Below, one piece after another: positions 38,857 through 49,193 of a DNA stretch of 64,000 nt. Each line of letters begins with the position of its first letter. Position 1 is the first letter of the stretch. The position numbers and the translations under genes were made by a program. The notes under the pieces are model-generated. The model was given only the letters and a program-made list of their open reading frames with translations. It was not told the origin of the DNA and searched no databases. The DNA comes from Myxococcota bacterium (GTDB taxonomy: Bacteria; Myxococcota_A; Polyangia; Polyangiales; Houyiibacteriaceae): positions 20,995 to 84,994 of the forward strand of contig JAHDCI010000002.1 in NCBI GenBank assembly GCA_020629955.1, written 5' to 3'.

Positions 38857-39750
38857 TCAGCTGCCCTCTAGCTCCGGTGTGACCATTACATTCAAACCGG
38901 GGAGGTCGCTTTCCCGTTCGCTTAGAATCTCCCAGACCACACCAATAACCGTCTCCGCGCGCGTCGTGAGGACCATTTCGGAGCGGTGTGCGATGACGAG
39001 GTCCGTCGTGCCGAGGCCGTCCAATCCGCATCGATGAAAGCCTTCAAGCTCGCCCGTCACAACCGGCAAGATGGCGCCATACGCCCCCGAACGAACCGCA
39101 TCGAGGAGGATCTGCGCGGTGCCAACTCGAAGCTCGACGCGATGCCCGGAGATTCCGCGGGTGGTGTCGGAGTCCATCACGACGAGCGGAATCTCATGAG
39201 TCTTCGTTCCACGCTTCGGCTTCTTCGCGACGAAAAGGTCGTGTTCAAGCTTGGCGATGCACTGTTGGGCGAGGTCCTCTCGCGCAGGCATCGATTGCAC
39301 GATCGCGACGTCGATATCGCCCTGCTGAAGCGCATCGCCGATATTGGCGGGGCGAGGGTGGATATGCGGCTCAAGCGCTGAGTATTTCTCGAGGAGAGGA
39401 GCGAGCGATGGCAGCAACACATGACGCGCAATGAGCTCATCGGCGTACAGATGGATAGGCCCCGTGTGCTGAAGGCCGAGCATCGCCATCGTGCCTTCGT
39501 CGACGACACGCATTGCTTCGCGAACCGCCGACAAGAAGATCTTTCCGCGTAGGTTCAGCGACAAGCGCCCACCGCTTCGGTCAAAGAGCGGTTCACCAAG
39601 GTCTTCTTCAAGAAGCTTGATCGATCGCGAGAGCGCCGAAGGCGTTAAGCAAGCGAGCTTTGCGGCGGTCGGCAAATGCTCTGTTTCGGCGACCGCACGA
39701 AAAGCCGGCAACCAGGACCAGTAGTTTGCGACGCGACGAGCTCTTTCCAT
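38857..39750 (-). CDS. LysR-family transcriptional regulator
   Basis: N-terminal HTH 'FRAVAETEHLPTAAKLACLTPSALSRSIKLLEEDLGEPLFDRS'. Confidence 0.93.
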   Translation of the reverse strand: MERARRVANYWSWLPAFRAVAETEHLPTAAKLACLTPSALSRSIKLLEEDLGEPLFDRSGGRLSLNLRGKIFLSAVREAMRVVDEGTMAMLGLQHTGPIHLYADELIARHVLLPSLAPLLEKYSALEPHIHPRPANIGDALQQGDIDVAIVQSMPAREDLAQQCIAKLEHDLFVAKKPKRGTKTHEIPLVVMDSDTTRGISGHRVELRVGTAQILLDAVRSGAYGAILPVVTGELEGFHRCGLDGLGTTDLVIAHRSEMVLTTRAETVIGVVWEILSERESDLPGLNVMVTPELEGS

Positions 39751-40084
39751 GCGCTCTTCATACCCCTAGAAGCCTGTTTCGTTACAGAGGAACCTACATT
39801 TTTCCGAAAAGGGGAAGCGACGCGGTCGACAGAACACCCACAACTTGTCGGCACAGCCAGCAGGCTATTAAAAAAGAACGATTTCGGTTCCTTGGTTCTC
39901 GCGCGCGCGGATATCTCCGATGTTTGGGCTCGTTGCAGATCCGAGCTGTCCGATCCGGCGCGGACGACGGTCGAACAACTTTCATGCGCCTGAAGATCAC
40001 GACATCGAAATTCCAATCGAAAAACCACACTTGTGCGGTCACGTGTTCCCAAAGAGTGTACGAAATCGTTTAAGCTAAGGGAAC

Positions 40085-43000
40085 GTGTCCGAACGACGTT
40101 ACCTCGACGCTCTCCTTCGCCTTCCAGAGATCGGCGATCCGGCTGAGCGCAACGCGACCTGGCGTCAGAGTCTAGCGACCCTGGCAGGCGCTGTGGCGGA
40201 TCATCAGCGCTCGCTGCCCCTCGAAGGCCTCGATCCCGATATTCTCGAGAGAGCCATGCTGGTCGCCATCGAGGACGGTCTTGTCGATGATGTTGCGTGG
40301 CTCTCGGGACCGGCAGCGGCGGCGGCTCTTTATGAACTCGCAGCGGCCATCCCGACGGGCGAAGCCAAGCGTCAGCTGGGCCGGCGCCTCCTCGAATATC
40401 TTCGTCGCGGAGATGCGGCGACTTTCGTTTCATTGGCGACACAGCTCGCCAGCGGCTCGCGAAGAGCCCTGCATGGCCCAAGTGTACGAGCACGCGTGGC
40501 GCTGGCGCTCGATCTTCCAATCGGCCTCGGTGCGCGCGTCGACGGTCTCGCCCTCGCGTTAATCTCGCGCCGGGAGACTTCGCGTGATTGGCTCACCCGG
40601 CCCTCCACCGGCTCCCTGCCGAGTCGCCGACTGGCAGCGAGATTGCTTGAACGAGCGGCGCGGGAAGCCGCCCATCGAGCGCTTGAAGGAGATGATAGCG
40701 GGGTGCGCGTCTTTGAGACGCCAGAGGTTCAGGACGCCTGGACGCGCCTGCTCGCCGAACGTGAATCCCTCGTCTGGCGGCATGTCGCTTCGGCCCGCGG
40801 TCTTCTTAGCTCAGCTCGACCAAAGCTCCGCGATGAAATCCAAGAACACCTTGAGACCAAACTCGGAGTAACTCAGTGGCGCCGGGCAGCCGCTTCCCTT
40901 GCGGCAAGCATTGCGCATGATCCGAAAGCGGAGAAGGCGTGCTACCGGCTGCTCGGCTCGGAGATTTTTAAGCAAGATGCCGGTATCGCGACGGCGATGA
41001 TCTTTGGGCTTCCCCGCGCGGCCGAGCGCGAACCAGCGGTGGTCGAAAAGCTTCTCGAGCAGCTCGTCCGCGTCGGCGGGATCTCTGCGGCAGAAGCTCT
41101 CGTCGATCTTCGCCGGGAACGGATCGCGCCTTCATTCGGTGAATGGGCCGCGGAGCGGGCGCGCGCTCAGCTCCGGGAGACCCTCTCGGAGGTTCGCAAC
41201 AAAGACGACGGGGAGGCGGCGCTCGCCCAAGCGTTGATCGACGAACTCGATGTCGAAGCGGAGCACGATTCCCTCCGCGATATGGTCGCGAAGGCCCTCG
41301 ACGCATTCGTGCGGGATGGCGCCAAGGGCGCGCAAGCCGCCGCCGACTTGGCTCTCCGAGCCGCAGAACAGCGCGTGGCGTTCCTCGAGCAATGCGTTGC
41401 GGACGCCGAGGGAACGGAGCGCCGGATGAGCTTTCGCGCGCTACGTGAGCTCGACCTCGCAATCCTTGAATCAGATTCTCTGGCGAACTTGCTTGCGCTT
41501 CGAGCGAAAGGAGAGGAGCTCGGTTCCAGCGTACAGCCGCTCGGCGATCTCTTTCAGCGACTCGCCAACTGGTTGATCATCCGAGAAGGTGACCCAGTCG
41601 ATCGAACACCCGAGCATTTCACGCTGCGTATGCGCCGCCTTCGAGCGCTCCTTCACCTCGTCGACGCGGACGGAACTCGAGTCGATGGACGCGAGGAGCT
41701 TCGAAAGCGCAGGCGCCTTGTTGCGGCGCGTGTACTTCTCAACCGAATGCGTCATGACGGCAACAACCGACAGCGTCGCGCGATGATCGCCGCCACGGCG
41801 CGAACTTGCGACGCGCTCATCCGCGAAGAGACGTGCGAGGTCAGCGATATTTTCTTGTTGGCGAGCACCCACGCAAAGAGCAAAGCGGACATCGTCGCCA
41901 TGGCAGAAGCGGCGATGGTTCCTGAACTGGTCACTGCGCTGACGGCGTACGCAAAGCTTCAAGAGCGGATGGAGAAGGCGCCGCGAGCGCGGCAGAGCGT
42001 GCGCGCACTCATGGAATGCGCCAACGCGCTGCCCGCCGCGTCCTCATCTCGGGTAGAGGCGCTAAGAAGAGCCCTGCTCGATCTCGCCCGCTCCCTCGAG
42101 CCGCTCGCACTCTCCCAAAGTCAGCTCGAAATCGCAGAACGCTCTGCGGGTGAGAGCCCCCTCGCCATGGTCGAGGCGGCGATCGAGCAGTTCTCCCGGC
42201 TCGTTGTCGGCGCCTACCGCCGCGCGGGCGTTTCGTATCCGGAAGATCGCTCTGCGACCTCCGCGATTCGTCTTCTCGATATTCATCTTGAGCGCACGAT
42301 TCGAGGAAAGAGCGTCGACCTCAGCGAGACCTTCAGCACCCTTCGCGAGACCCTGAAGGAAGAGGTTCCCCCAGCCATCCTGGACTCGATCACCTGCGTG
42401 CTCGCGCGCGTACCAAAGCTCCCGGTCGACGCGCCTCGCAATGACTCCGTGATTCTGCTTACCAGCCCCAAAGAAGCCCCTCTCCCTGGATGGGTGCCGA
42501 GCAATCGTGTGCTTGGGGGCTTCTATGTAAAGCGTTCGATTGGAACGGGTGCGGTCGGCTCAGTCTTCGTCGCGGCTCGCTCCGAAGAGCGAAAAGATCC
42601 GAAGGCAGAGCAGTTTGCGCTGAAGACTCCGGAGTTCAGCGGTGGTGCCGCGCGAACGTTGACGGAGGAAGAGTTCCTTCAGATGTTCCGAGAGGAGGCG
42701 GGCGCATTGCTTTCGCTCCCTCAGCACAAAAATATTGCGCGCTTCGTCACCTTCGACGCGGGTGCACGCCCGAAACCGATTTTGGTCATGGAGCTCGTGG
42801 AGGGACCGAACCTCGAACGCCTCATGGAGATGAAAGATCTCGATATGACGCGCGCCGTCGAGCTCCTCGTCGGTCTCGCGGACGGTCTCGATGTGATGCA
42901 CTCGAAGGGTATCGCGCATCTCGATATCAAACCTTCAAACGTCATCGTGCGCGAGGGTGATGTGCCCGTGCTGGTGGACTTCGGTCTCGCCGGTCGCACG

Positions 43001-43381
43001 TTGCGTCCGGGTTGCGGAACCGCGAGTTACGGAGCTCCGGAGGTCTGGGGCCACTCGGAGGTGGACGATCCCGAAGCGACGGCAGCGGATGTCTACGCGT
43101 TCGGATGCCTCGCCTTCGAGCTGTTGACCGGAAAACCTCTTTTTGAGGGCCCGCACGATCTCGCAACGATCACGCAGCATCTCCAACACGACGGAATGCC
43201 CAAGCCCGTCGGCCAAATGAGCACCGACCCTCGAACGGCTGGCATCGCGGAAATCATTCGGCGCAGCATCCGGAGAAATCCGGCCGAGCGCGTGAAAATG
43301 CGCGACATTCGCGTCGCCCTCGAGCGCCTCCGTCCCACCCTGACAGCGCTAAGCTGGCCGATTCAGGGAACTGCGCGCTAG
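40085..43381 (+). CDS. Large protein with C-terminal Ser/Thr protein kinase domain
   Basis: 'RSIGTGAVGSVFVAAR', 'EQFALKTPEF', HLDIKPSN (42917-42940), 'VLVDFGLAG', 'GTASYGAPEVWG'; ~800-aa helical N-terminal region. GTG start. Confidence 0.9.
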   Translation: MSERRYLDALLRLPEIGDPAERNATWRQSLATLAGAVADHQRSLPLEGLDPDILERAMLVAIEDGLVDDVAWLSGPAAAAALYELAAAIPTGEAKRQLGRRLLEYLRRGDAATFVSLATQLASGSRRALHGPSVRARVALALDLPIGLGARVDGLALALISRRETSRDWLTRPSTGSLPSRRLAARLLERAAREAAHRALEGDDSGVRVFETPEVQDAWTRLLAERESLVWRHVASARGLLSSARPKLRDEIQEHLETKLGVTQWRRAAASLAASIAHDPKAEKACYRLLGSEIFKQDAGIATAMIFGLPRAAEREPAVVEKLLEQLVRVGGISAAEALVDLRRERIAPSFGEWAAERARAQLRETLSEVRNKDDGEAALAQALIDELDVEAEHDSLRDMVAKALDAFVRDGAKGAQAAADLALRAAEQRVAFLEQCVADAEGTERRMSFRALRELDLAILESDSLANLLALRAKGEELGSSVQPLGDLFQRLANWLIIREGDPVDRTPEHFTLRMRRLRALLHLVDADGTRVDGREELRKRRRLVAARVLLNRMRHDGNNRQRRAMIAATARTCDALIREETCEVSDIFLLASTHAKSKADIVAMAEAAMVPELVTALTAYAKLQERMEKAPRARQSVRALMECANALPAASSSRVEALRRALLDLARSLEPLALSQSQLEIAERSAGESPLAMVEAAIEQFSRLVVGAYRRAGVSYPEDRSATSAIRLLDIHLERTIRGKSVDLSETFSTLRETLKEEVPPAILDSITCVLARVPKLPVDAPRNDSVILLTSPKEAPLPGWVPSNRVLGGFYVKRSIGTGAVGSVFVAARSEERKDPKAEQFALKTPEFSGGAARTLTEEEFLQMFREEAGALLSLPQHKNIARFVTFDAGARPKPILVMELVEGPNLERLMEMKDLDMTRAVELLVGLADGLDVMHSKGIAHLDIKPSNVIVREGDVPVLVDFGLAGRTLRPGCGTASYGAPEVWGHSEVDDPEATAADVYAFGCLAFELLTGKPLFEGPHDLATITQHLQHDGMPKPVGQMSTDPRTAGIAEIIRRSIRRNPAERVKMRDIRVALERLRPTLTALSWPIQGTAR

Positions 43382-43615
43382 CTCGCCGCGGCTTCCTGCT
43401 GAGACGGAATCTCGACCGCCAACGAGGACGTGTCTCGGCTAGAAGCCTATCAACGCTTCGGCCCCTCTGTGATCTCAATCACATAATGAACTTGAAAATC
43501 AAAATCATTATCAACAAAGTACATCGGTCCTTGGAAGCGACGCGTGTTCGCTTTGGCCGATTCGCGACTCTCTCGGCCATGCCGCTTTCAAGGGCAACCT
43601 ATCTACGGAGCCACT

Positions 43616-43855
43616 ATGCAGACGACGATCAAGAGCCCACATCAACACTCCCAGCGCCTCATTGCCCGAGGTGATTTCGCGTCCGTTCATCGATGCGAGT
43701 GCGGAGGAATACAGCTCACTATTGGCGCCCTTACGCTCCGCCTCACCACAGCTGCTCTTCTGAGTCTTACGGCCACCCTCGAGGAAGCCGCAGGCAACTG
43801 TGAGCAAGCCGGTCCAGCGCGAGCACTTACCTCGTTTCAGCGGGGAGATGCCTAG
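43616..43855 (+). CDS. Small conserved-looking 79-aa protein
   Basis: MQTTIKSPHQHSQRLIARGDFASVHRCECGGIQLTIGALTLRLTTAALLSLTATLEEA...; stop TAG at 43853-43855 lies in the CTAG of repeat B2. Confidence 0.5.
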   Translation: MQTTIKSPHQHSQRLIARGDFASVHRCECGGIQLTIGALTLRLTTAALLSLTATLEEAAGNCEQAGPARALTSFQRGDA

Positions 43856-43980
43856 CGGATTGTTGATTTACACCGAATCCCGCTTCGCCGCATTTTCACC
43901 CACTCAAACGCCATCCAATTCTCGCCACGTATGTACAGTACTTGCCATCAAATCGGACGCATCTGCGCACTCAACACTCC
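43852..43980. repeat. Repeat family B, copy 2 (right end decayed)
   Basis: CCGAATCCCGCTTCGCCGCATTTTCACCCACTCAAACGCCATCCAATTCTCGCCACGTATGTACAGTAC...ATCGGACGCATCTGCGCAC, near-identical to B1 interior. Confidence 0.88.
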
Positions 43981-43991
43981 CACGTTTCAGA

Positions 43992-44429
43992 ATGGGAGCG
44001 AATCAACGAGCAGCGGAAAGGCGGCGCAAAGCGGTGTTTGAACAAGCACTGCGAATGGTGATCGTCGCGACGTTTGGGCAGGACGAACTCCGCATCTTGC
44101 TGGGAGAAGAGCGCGACTGCGCGCAATGGCCAGCCTCGATGGCATGCGCCTTGGCAAATGCCATGATGGAAAGCGAATCAACCTGGGAGCGTATTGCGCC
44201 TCTGCTCGACCGGCACCTGAAGCCAACGCACGAGAGTGCCGAAGAGGATATTGAGTCCCTCTGCGACTGGCTCGAGCACTATCGCGATGCCCGAGAACAT
44301 GGTCTTGGTGGAGCAACGGAGCTGTGGTCGCTCCTCCGCCGGAAAGAACCAGCGCTCGCGATTCCGATCGGTCGTCTCGCAGAAGAAACCTGGGTACGGT
44401 GGACGTATCTCGCCAAACAAGCTTCGTAG
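43992..44429 (+). CDS. Hypothetical protein
   Basis: 145-aa frame starting MGANQRAAERRRKAVFEQALRM; the upstream extension of this ORF in the track is translated repeat sequence. Confidence 0.45.
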   Translation: MGANQRAAERRRKAVFEQALRMVIVATFGQDELRILLGEERDCAQWPASMACALANAMMESESTWERIAPLLDRHLKPTHESAEEDIESLCDWLEHYRDAREHGLGGATELWSLLRRKEPALAIPIGRLAEETWVRWTYLAKQAS

Positions 44430-44432
44430 CGC

Positions 44433-47000
44433 TTACGCGTCTGAAGTGATTCCCGGAGCCCGGCGACGTCCTTTTCGTCGCCTCCACAACGCTGCCCCAA
44501 TCAGAAGGAAGGTCGTGCCCTCACCGCTGGGAAGTGACCGAAGAGCGGAACACCCAGGGGGAAGCTCCGCTTCACTTCGAGGCTCTTCCTCCTCGTTCTC
44601 TTCGGCCTCGAGATAGTCCAAGGTTCCATTCTGGTCCGCATCGCCACTCGCATCGGGCCGGGTATCCTCCTGCTCGTCCAGGAGTCCGTCGCCGTCTGAA
44701 TCCGAGTCGAGGTAGTTTGGCATTCCATCGCTGTCGAGATCGATCGGATTCGGATTTGCGCCGCGATAGTTCAACGCGTCGGTCACCTCTTGCATCGTGA
44801 AGATGCCATCCCCATCGTCGTCGGGGTCGAGCAGGTCCGGGCTCCCGTCCAGATCGGTATCCGGCAGCAAAGGCGTCTCGCCGATCACCACTCCGCAACC
44901 CGCCGAGCAATCCGGATCAAATCGATCGTCGAGGCCATCTCCATCCGTGTCGACACCGCTCGGTTCCCGATTCGCCACACCATCTCGGTCGGTATCATTC
45001 GCCTCGACGAGGTCAAAGTGTCCGTCTCCATCGCTGTCGACATCGAGATGATTCGGTACGCCATCGCCGTCGAGATCCTCGCATTCGTCGACATGGGTGC
45101 ACTCGAGAAGGTTGGCAACGCCATCCCCGTCCATGTCCGTATCAAGCTCGTTCGGCACGCCATCGCGATCGTGGTCTCCACCCGGCTGAGCTCCGGGAGC
45201 CCCCGGCGGCCGACTCGGTGGCTCGGTGCTGGGCGGCGGCATATCGCAACGATGAAAACCGGCGTTCCACTCCCACAAGGCTCGGTACTTCGGAGCATCG
45301 TTATCGTTATAGAACTCTTTCGCGCCCCAGCTGCCCCACTGCGTATATCGATCCACAAAGTTGAAATGATTGATGTGGTCGAAGCCGTGTTCGCAAAGCA
45401 GCGTTAGGTACAAGAGATAGATCTCGTACATTCCCTCACTGCGATTCGCTTCTTGGAGGGTCTCCACCAAACGTACACGGTTGGCGTTCTCGCTCGGCGT
45501 CCCACTCTGGAGTTGAATGGCGCGCCCCACGACCCGGAGACTCTGTCCCGCTTCATACGCCACAAGCTCCACGTCTTCGGCTTCGGCCGTGGCGGAGTTT
45601 GCGGCAAGTGCGCTCGGAATGGAACGAATCCCCCGGCGACTCGTCTCCTCAAGGCCAACACTTTCCCGCGCATCCTGAAGGACTTCTTCTACGGAAAGCG
45701 GTTCCGCTCGCTGAGCGTGTTCGTCATTAAACTCGACCATCACATAGGGCGCGACCGCGAGGTATTCAGCGCGGTATCCACGCGGGTTGATTTCCACCTC
45801 CTCACCGAAACGCGAATAGCGTAGTTCGCCGGTCCTGGGGTCTTCGTAGGTCGACGCCCGGCGGTAGCGCTCGTTGCGATGGAGGGCTTGAAGGCGAATC
45901 TCGTTGACCTGATTGTTGAAGCTCTGCCCGGGGATCACGCGTCGCACTCGAGTCTGGAAGGCTTCGCTTCCCCAAACATCCTCAAAGATTCCCCAAAGCT
46001 GCGCAGTTCGGTACGAGTGATAGCGATGCCCGGCATTGTTGCGGATGGCCTGCTCGGGATAGAACTCCTCTTCCTCTGGGAAGAAGCCCAGCTCAAATCC
46101 TCGATCGTTCACCACAGGATTTTGAGGAAACGCCCACTCGTCGGCGTTCCACGTCTCGTTCGAGTACTCGAGCCAAACTTGCAGCGTCGGGTCGAGTCGC
46201 TCGAGGAGAAACTCCGCGAGGGATTCAACGAACGCGTCATCGGCAAGGTGCGGAACGCAGATCCAAAGGTCACGACCAATCTCGTTGGCGAGAGCGACAT
46301 GGTATTCGTAAGCGACGCCGAGTTCGCCGGTCTGCGTATAGTGCGCGGCCTGACGCCGCTCTTGCCAATCACCGATCGGATGCGCGTTGGTGCGCCCCCA
46401 GTCCATGGTTCGCAGCGGACCATGAAAAGCGCTGAGCTCTTCGATAAACGAAGGGTGGAACGGCTGCTCTTCATAGGTCTCTTCGAACCCTGGCAAGATA
46501 AACCGGATGTCGCGAATGGGATCGGCGGCATCCGAGCGCAAGATGGTGATCAGCAGCTGCCCCGAGGAAGGGATCGCAACCGCGCGACGTGTCTCTCCTC
46601 CAGCCGCTTCAAACTCCTCCCAGCCCGCGACGCCATGGAGACGAATCCGGCCGCTTCCTTCGAAGATCAGGGTATGGCGGCCTGCGATTTGAAGTTCGAC
46701 GAGGGTATGAACAAGTTGCGGCTCACCATCCACATCGAAGGGCACGCGCGCCGGCCAGCCATGTTCATCAACCGGAATGGCTTCACGATGCCCGGTATCG
46801 AAGGGGCCACCGGGCGTCACATTTGCGGTCAGCCACTCGCGGGCATTCTTGAAGACGTCGACGAAATGAACCGACGTTCCGTAGTCCTCGTTATGGCTCA
46901 GGTTCCACCCAATTGACTGCGCGGTCACCCTTGAAACCGAAGCGATGAGAGGGAGAGCTATGATCAAGATCCATCGTTTCATGAATTCTCTCGATATCAA
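44433..47000 (-). CDS. Secreted protein: glycoside-hydrolase/cellulose-binding-like N-terminus, thrombospondin type-3-like Ca2+ repeats, MYXO-CTERM-like tail
   Basis: 'VWLEYSNETWNADEWAFPQN'; multiple 'DTDMDGDGVAN/DVDSDGDGHFD/DSDSDGDGLLDEQED'; C-terminus 'GCSALRSLPSGEGTTFLLIGAALWRRRKGRR'. Confidence 0.75.
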   Translation of the reverse strand: MISREFMKRWILIIALPLIASVSRVTAQSIGWNLSHNEDYGTSVHFVDVFKNAREWLTANVTPGGPFDTGHREAIPVDEHGWPARVPFDVDGEPQLVHTLVELQIAGRHTLIFEGSGRIRLHGVAGWEEFEAAGGETRRAVAIPSSGQLLITILRSDAADPIRDIRFILPGFEETYEEQPFHPSFIEELSAFHGPLRTMDWGRTNAHPIGDWQERRQAAHYTQTGELGVAYEYHVALANEIGRDLWICVPHLADDAFVESLAEFLLERLDPTLQVWLEYSNETWNADEWAFPQNPVVNDRGFELGFFPEEEEFYPEQAIRNNAGHRYHSYRTAQLWGIFEDVWGSEAFQTRVRRVIPGQSFNNQVNEIRLQALHRNERYRRASTYEDPRTGELRYSRFGEEVEINPRGYRAEYLAVAPYVMVEFNDEHAQRAEPLSVEEVLQDARESVGLEETSRRGIRSIPSALAANSATAEAEDVELVAYEAGQSLRVVGRAIQLQSGTPSENANRVRLVETLQEANRSEGMYEIYLLYLTLLCEHGFDHINHFNFVDRYTQWGSWGAKEFYNDNDAPKYRALWEWNAGFHRCDMPPPSTEPPSRPPGAPGAQPGGDHDRDGVPNELDTDMDGDGVANLLECTHVDECEDLDGDGVPNHLDVDSDGDGHFDLVEANDTDRDGVANREPSGVDTDGDGLDDRFDPDCSAGCGVVIGETPLLPDTDLDGSPDLLDPDDDGDGIFTMQEVTDALNYRGANPNPIDLDSDGMPNYLDSDSDGDGLLDEQEDTRPDASGDADQNGTLDYLEAEENEEEEPRSEAELPPGCSALRSLPSGEGTTFLLIGAALWRRRKGRRRAPGITSDA

Positions 47001-47151
47001 TCACCGCATACGAGACCTCACGATAGAGCCCTCTTCAAAAAGTGACCAATCGGTCCTCATTCTGATCAAAACGAGCAAAAGAGCCAGCAAAAAACGAATC
47101 ACCCACCGGTGAACGAGGAATGCGCCCTTTTGGCTGGACCACGTTCGCGTG

Positions 47152-47316
47152 CCTAGTGCGGGGATCGGATCGGTAGAAGGGAAGATCTTTCGTCAGGGGC
47201 GCCGAGGCGAGCCGCGGTCAACGAACGACATGCCGAGCATACCGAAGCAAGAGTGACGCTCGGATCGGCGTTCCTGGCGGAAGAGGGCCTTTCTACCGAT
47301 TTGAATCACGCACTAG
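47152..47316 (-). repeat. Repeat family A, copy 2 (inverted relative to copy 1)
   Basis: CTAGTGCGGGGATCGGATCGGTAGAAGGGAAGATCTTTCGTCAGGGGCGCCGAGG...TCGGCGTTCCTGGCGGAAGAGGGCCTTTCTACCGATTTGAATCACGCACTAG; reverse complement of 21699-21859. Confidence 0.9.
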
Positions 47317-49193
47317 CGCGCCGCGATGGTACCGGCCGAGGTCGTCTCTGCAGGTTGAGGAAGCGTCATCTCGAAGACGGTCTCACCGGGTTTGCTCCGG
47401 CAAAGGATCTTTCCGCCATGCGCTTCCACGACCTGCTTCACAACGGCGAGGCCGAGACCCGTGCCGCCCGCTTTGCCGTGCGTGGTGAACGAGTCGAAGA
47501 GCCTCGCAAAAATTGCATCGGGAACCCCCGGGCCGTCGTCGATAAACTGAAGCAGCAACTCCCCATCGTCGGTACGATCGACGACGATCTTAAACGTGCC
47601 CATTCGACCTTCGTCGGCAAGAGCCTCGGCCGCGTTCCGAGCGAGGTTGTGCACCGCACGTTGAATCTTGTGCGCGTCGAGATAGCCAATGCCTCGATCG
47701 AGTAGCTCGACTTCGACGTGAATACGATCACCGACGGCGCGCCGGATCTGTTCGGCGAGTTCCTCGAAGAACTGGTAGACGTAAACTTTCCGCACCCAGA
47801 GTTCGGTCTCCCCCCGCGCGAAGGCAAGGGTCTCTTTGGTCATCGCCTCGAGCGTGTCGACCTGACGAAGAATCGTCGCCACGAACTCTTCGCGCGTATC
47901 GGGATCGGACTCCTCGCTGAGCAGCCGGGTGTAGCCCTTAATGACGGTCATGGGCGCTTTAAGATCATGAAGCACGCCCGAGAGGAACTGCCCCAGAGCG
48001 CTAAGACGTTCCTCGCGCGCGCGGCGATGGCGATTACGAGCTTGCTCGATCGCGGTCGAGATGTGGCCCGCGATCACGGTCGCGAGCTTTAGATCGTCAT
48101 CGGAGAAATCGCCTTGTCCCTGCTCCTTATTCAGCAGCTCGACCGCGCCGGTTCGGATCTCACCCGCCTCTTCCCAGCGAAGGGGAACGCAGAGAAGATT
48201 GTAAGGGTGATAGTTGTTGTCCTCACCGACGACGCGCGCATGTTCCACGCCCTCATCGATCTCGTGGATCACATGCGGACGCTGGGTCTTTGCAACAAAG
48301 CCGCAGACGCCCCGCCCCGCTTCCATCTTCTTTCCATGAACACGCTCCGCTCCACCGCCGAACGCTGCACGGAACCAGAGGTCGCCGGAATCGTCCATCG
48401 AAAGGAGAAGCGAAGCGGCCTCGGCATCGATGGCGCGCATCGCGCGGGCGAGAACGCCTTGAAGGAGGTCATCGAGCTTCGCGGCGCTCGCGGATACCTG
48501 TGCGATCTCGAAGAGGACATCGAGTTCGCGAATCTTCCGCTCAAGCTGGTCTTGCGTTTCGAGCAGCTCAATATTCTTTCCGACCACGGAAAGGAAGAGC
48601 TTGCTGTTCTCCACGGAAACCGCCGCCTGCGCAGCAAGCGCTTCCAGCAGCGCTTCGTCGTCCGGCGTAAAATAGCCACCGCGCTTATTCAGCACCTGGA
48701 GGACGCCGATGATGCGCCCATGTTGGTTCTTCATGGGAACGCAGAGAACGGAGCGCGTCCGGAAACCGGTCTTTCGATCCCACTCCGCATTAAAACGGAC
48801 GTCGAGGTACGCGTCCTTCAGGTTCAGTGCGCGCCCGCTCTCTGCGACCGAACCGGCGAGCCCTTCCCCAACGTTGAGTCGGATCTCGATGACGTGTTCG
48901 CCTTGCGCGACTTTCGACCACAGCTCGTTCGTATCTTCATCCAGCAGATAGAGCGTCGAACGATCGGCCTCCATGACGTCCGAAACGCGCGTGAGAACCT
49001 TCTGAAGCAGCTCGTTTAAATCGAGCGTCGACCCAAGCAAGACTCCGATTTCTTGGAGTGTCTTGAGTCGCGCGCGCTCTTTCGCCACCCGCTGCGCCAT
49101 CTGCGAGAGCTCCCCCTCGCCGGCACGCGCTACCTCGAGAATATACTCCCCTGAGGTCGTGAGCTCTTCTCGCTCACGCATCTCGTTCTCCAA
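47313..49193 (-). CDS. GAF-domain sensor histidine kinase
   Basis: Two GAF-like regions ('VMEADRSTLYLLDED...RSVLCVPMKNQHGRIIGVLQVLNKRGG'), HisKA 'LSALGQFLSGVLHDLKAPMTVIKGYTRLL', HATPase 'FIDDGPGVPDAIFARLFDSFTTHGKAGGTGLGLAVVKQVVEAHGG'. Confidence 0.95.
   Translation of the reverse strand: MENEMREREELTTSGEYILEVARAGEGELSQMAQRVAKERARLKTLQEIGVLLGSTLDLNELLQKVLTRVSDVMEADRSTLYLLDEDTNELWSKVAQGEHVIEIRLNVGEGLAGSVAESGRALNLKDAYLDVRFNAEWDRKTGFRTRSVLCVPMKNQHGRIIGVLQVLNKRGGYFTPDDEALLEALAAQAAVSVENSKLFLSVVGKNIELLETQDQLERKIRELDVLFEIAQVSASAAKLDDLLQGVLARAMRAIDAEAASLLLSMDDSGDLWFRAAFGGGAERVHGKKMEAGRGVCGFVAKTQRPHVIHEIDEGVEHARVVGEDNNYHPYNLLCVPLRWEEAGEIRTGAVELLNKEQGQGDFSDDDLKLATVIAGHISTAIEQARNRHRRAREERLSALGQFLSGVLHDLKAPMTVIKGYTRLLSEESDPDTREEFVATILRQVDTLEAMTKETLAFARGETELWVRKVYVYQFFEELAEQIRRAVGDRIHVEVELLDRGIGYLDAHKIQRAVHNLARNAAEALADEGRMGTFKIVVDRTDDGELLLQFIDDGPGVPDAIFARLFDSFTTHGKAGGTGLGLAVVKQVVEAHGGKILCRSKPGETVFEMTLPQPAETTSAGTIAAR

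Noticed and set aside
39767-43460. Similar CTAGAAGCCT[G/A]T strings flanking the 40085 kinase gene and a GCAGGCTATTAAAAAAG string at 39859
   Set aside because: Too short and without matching inner sequence to call a composite element; could be chance or heavily decayed repeat-B ends.
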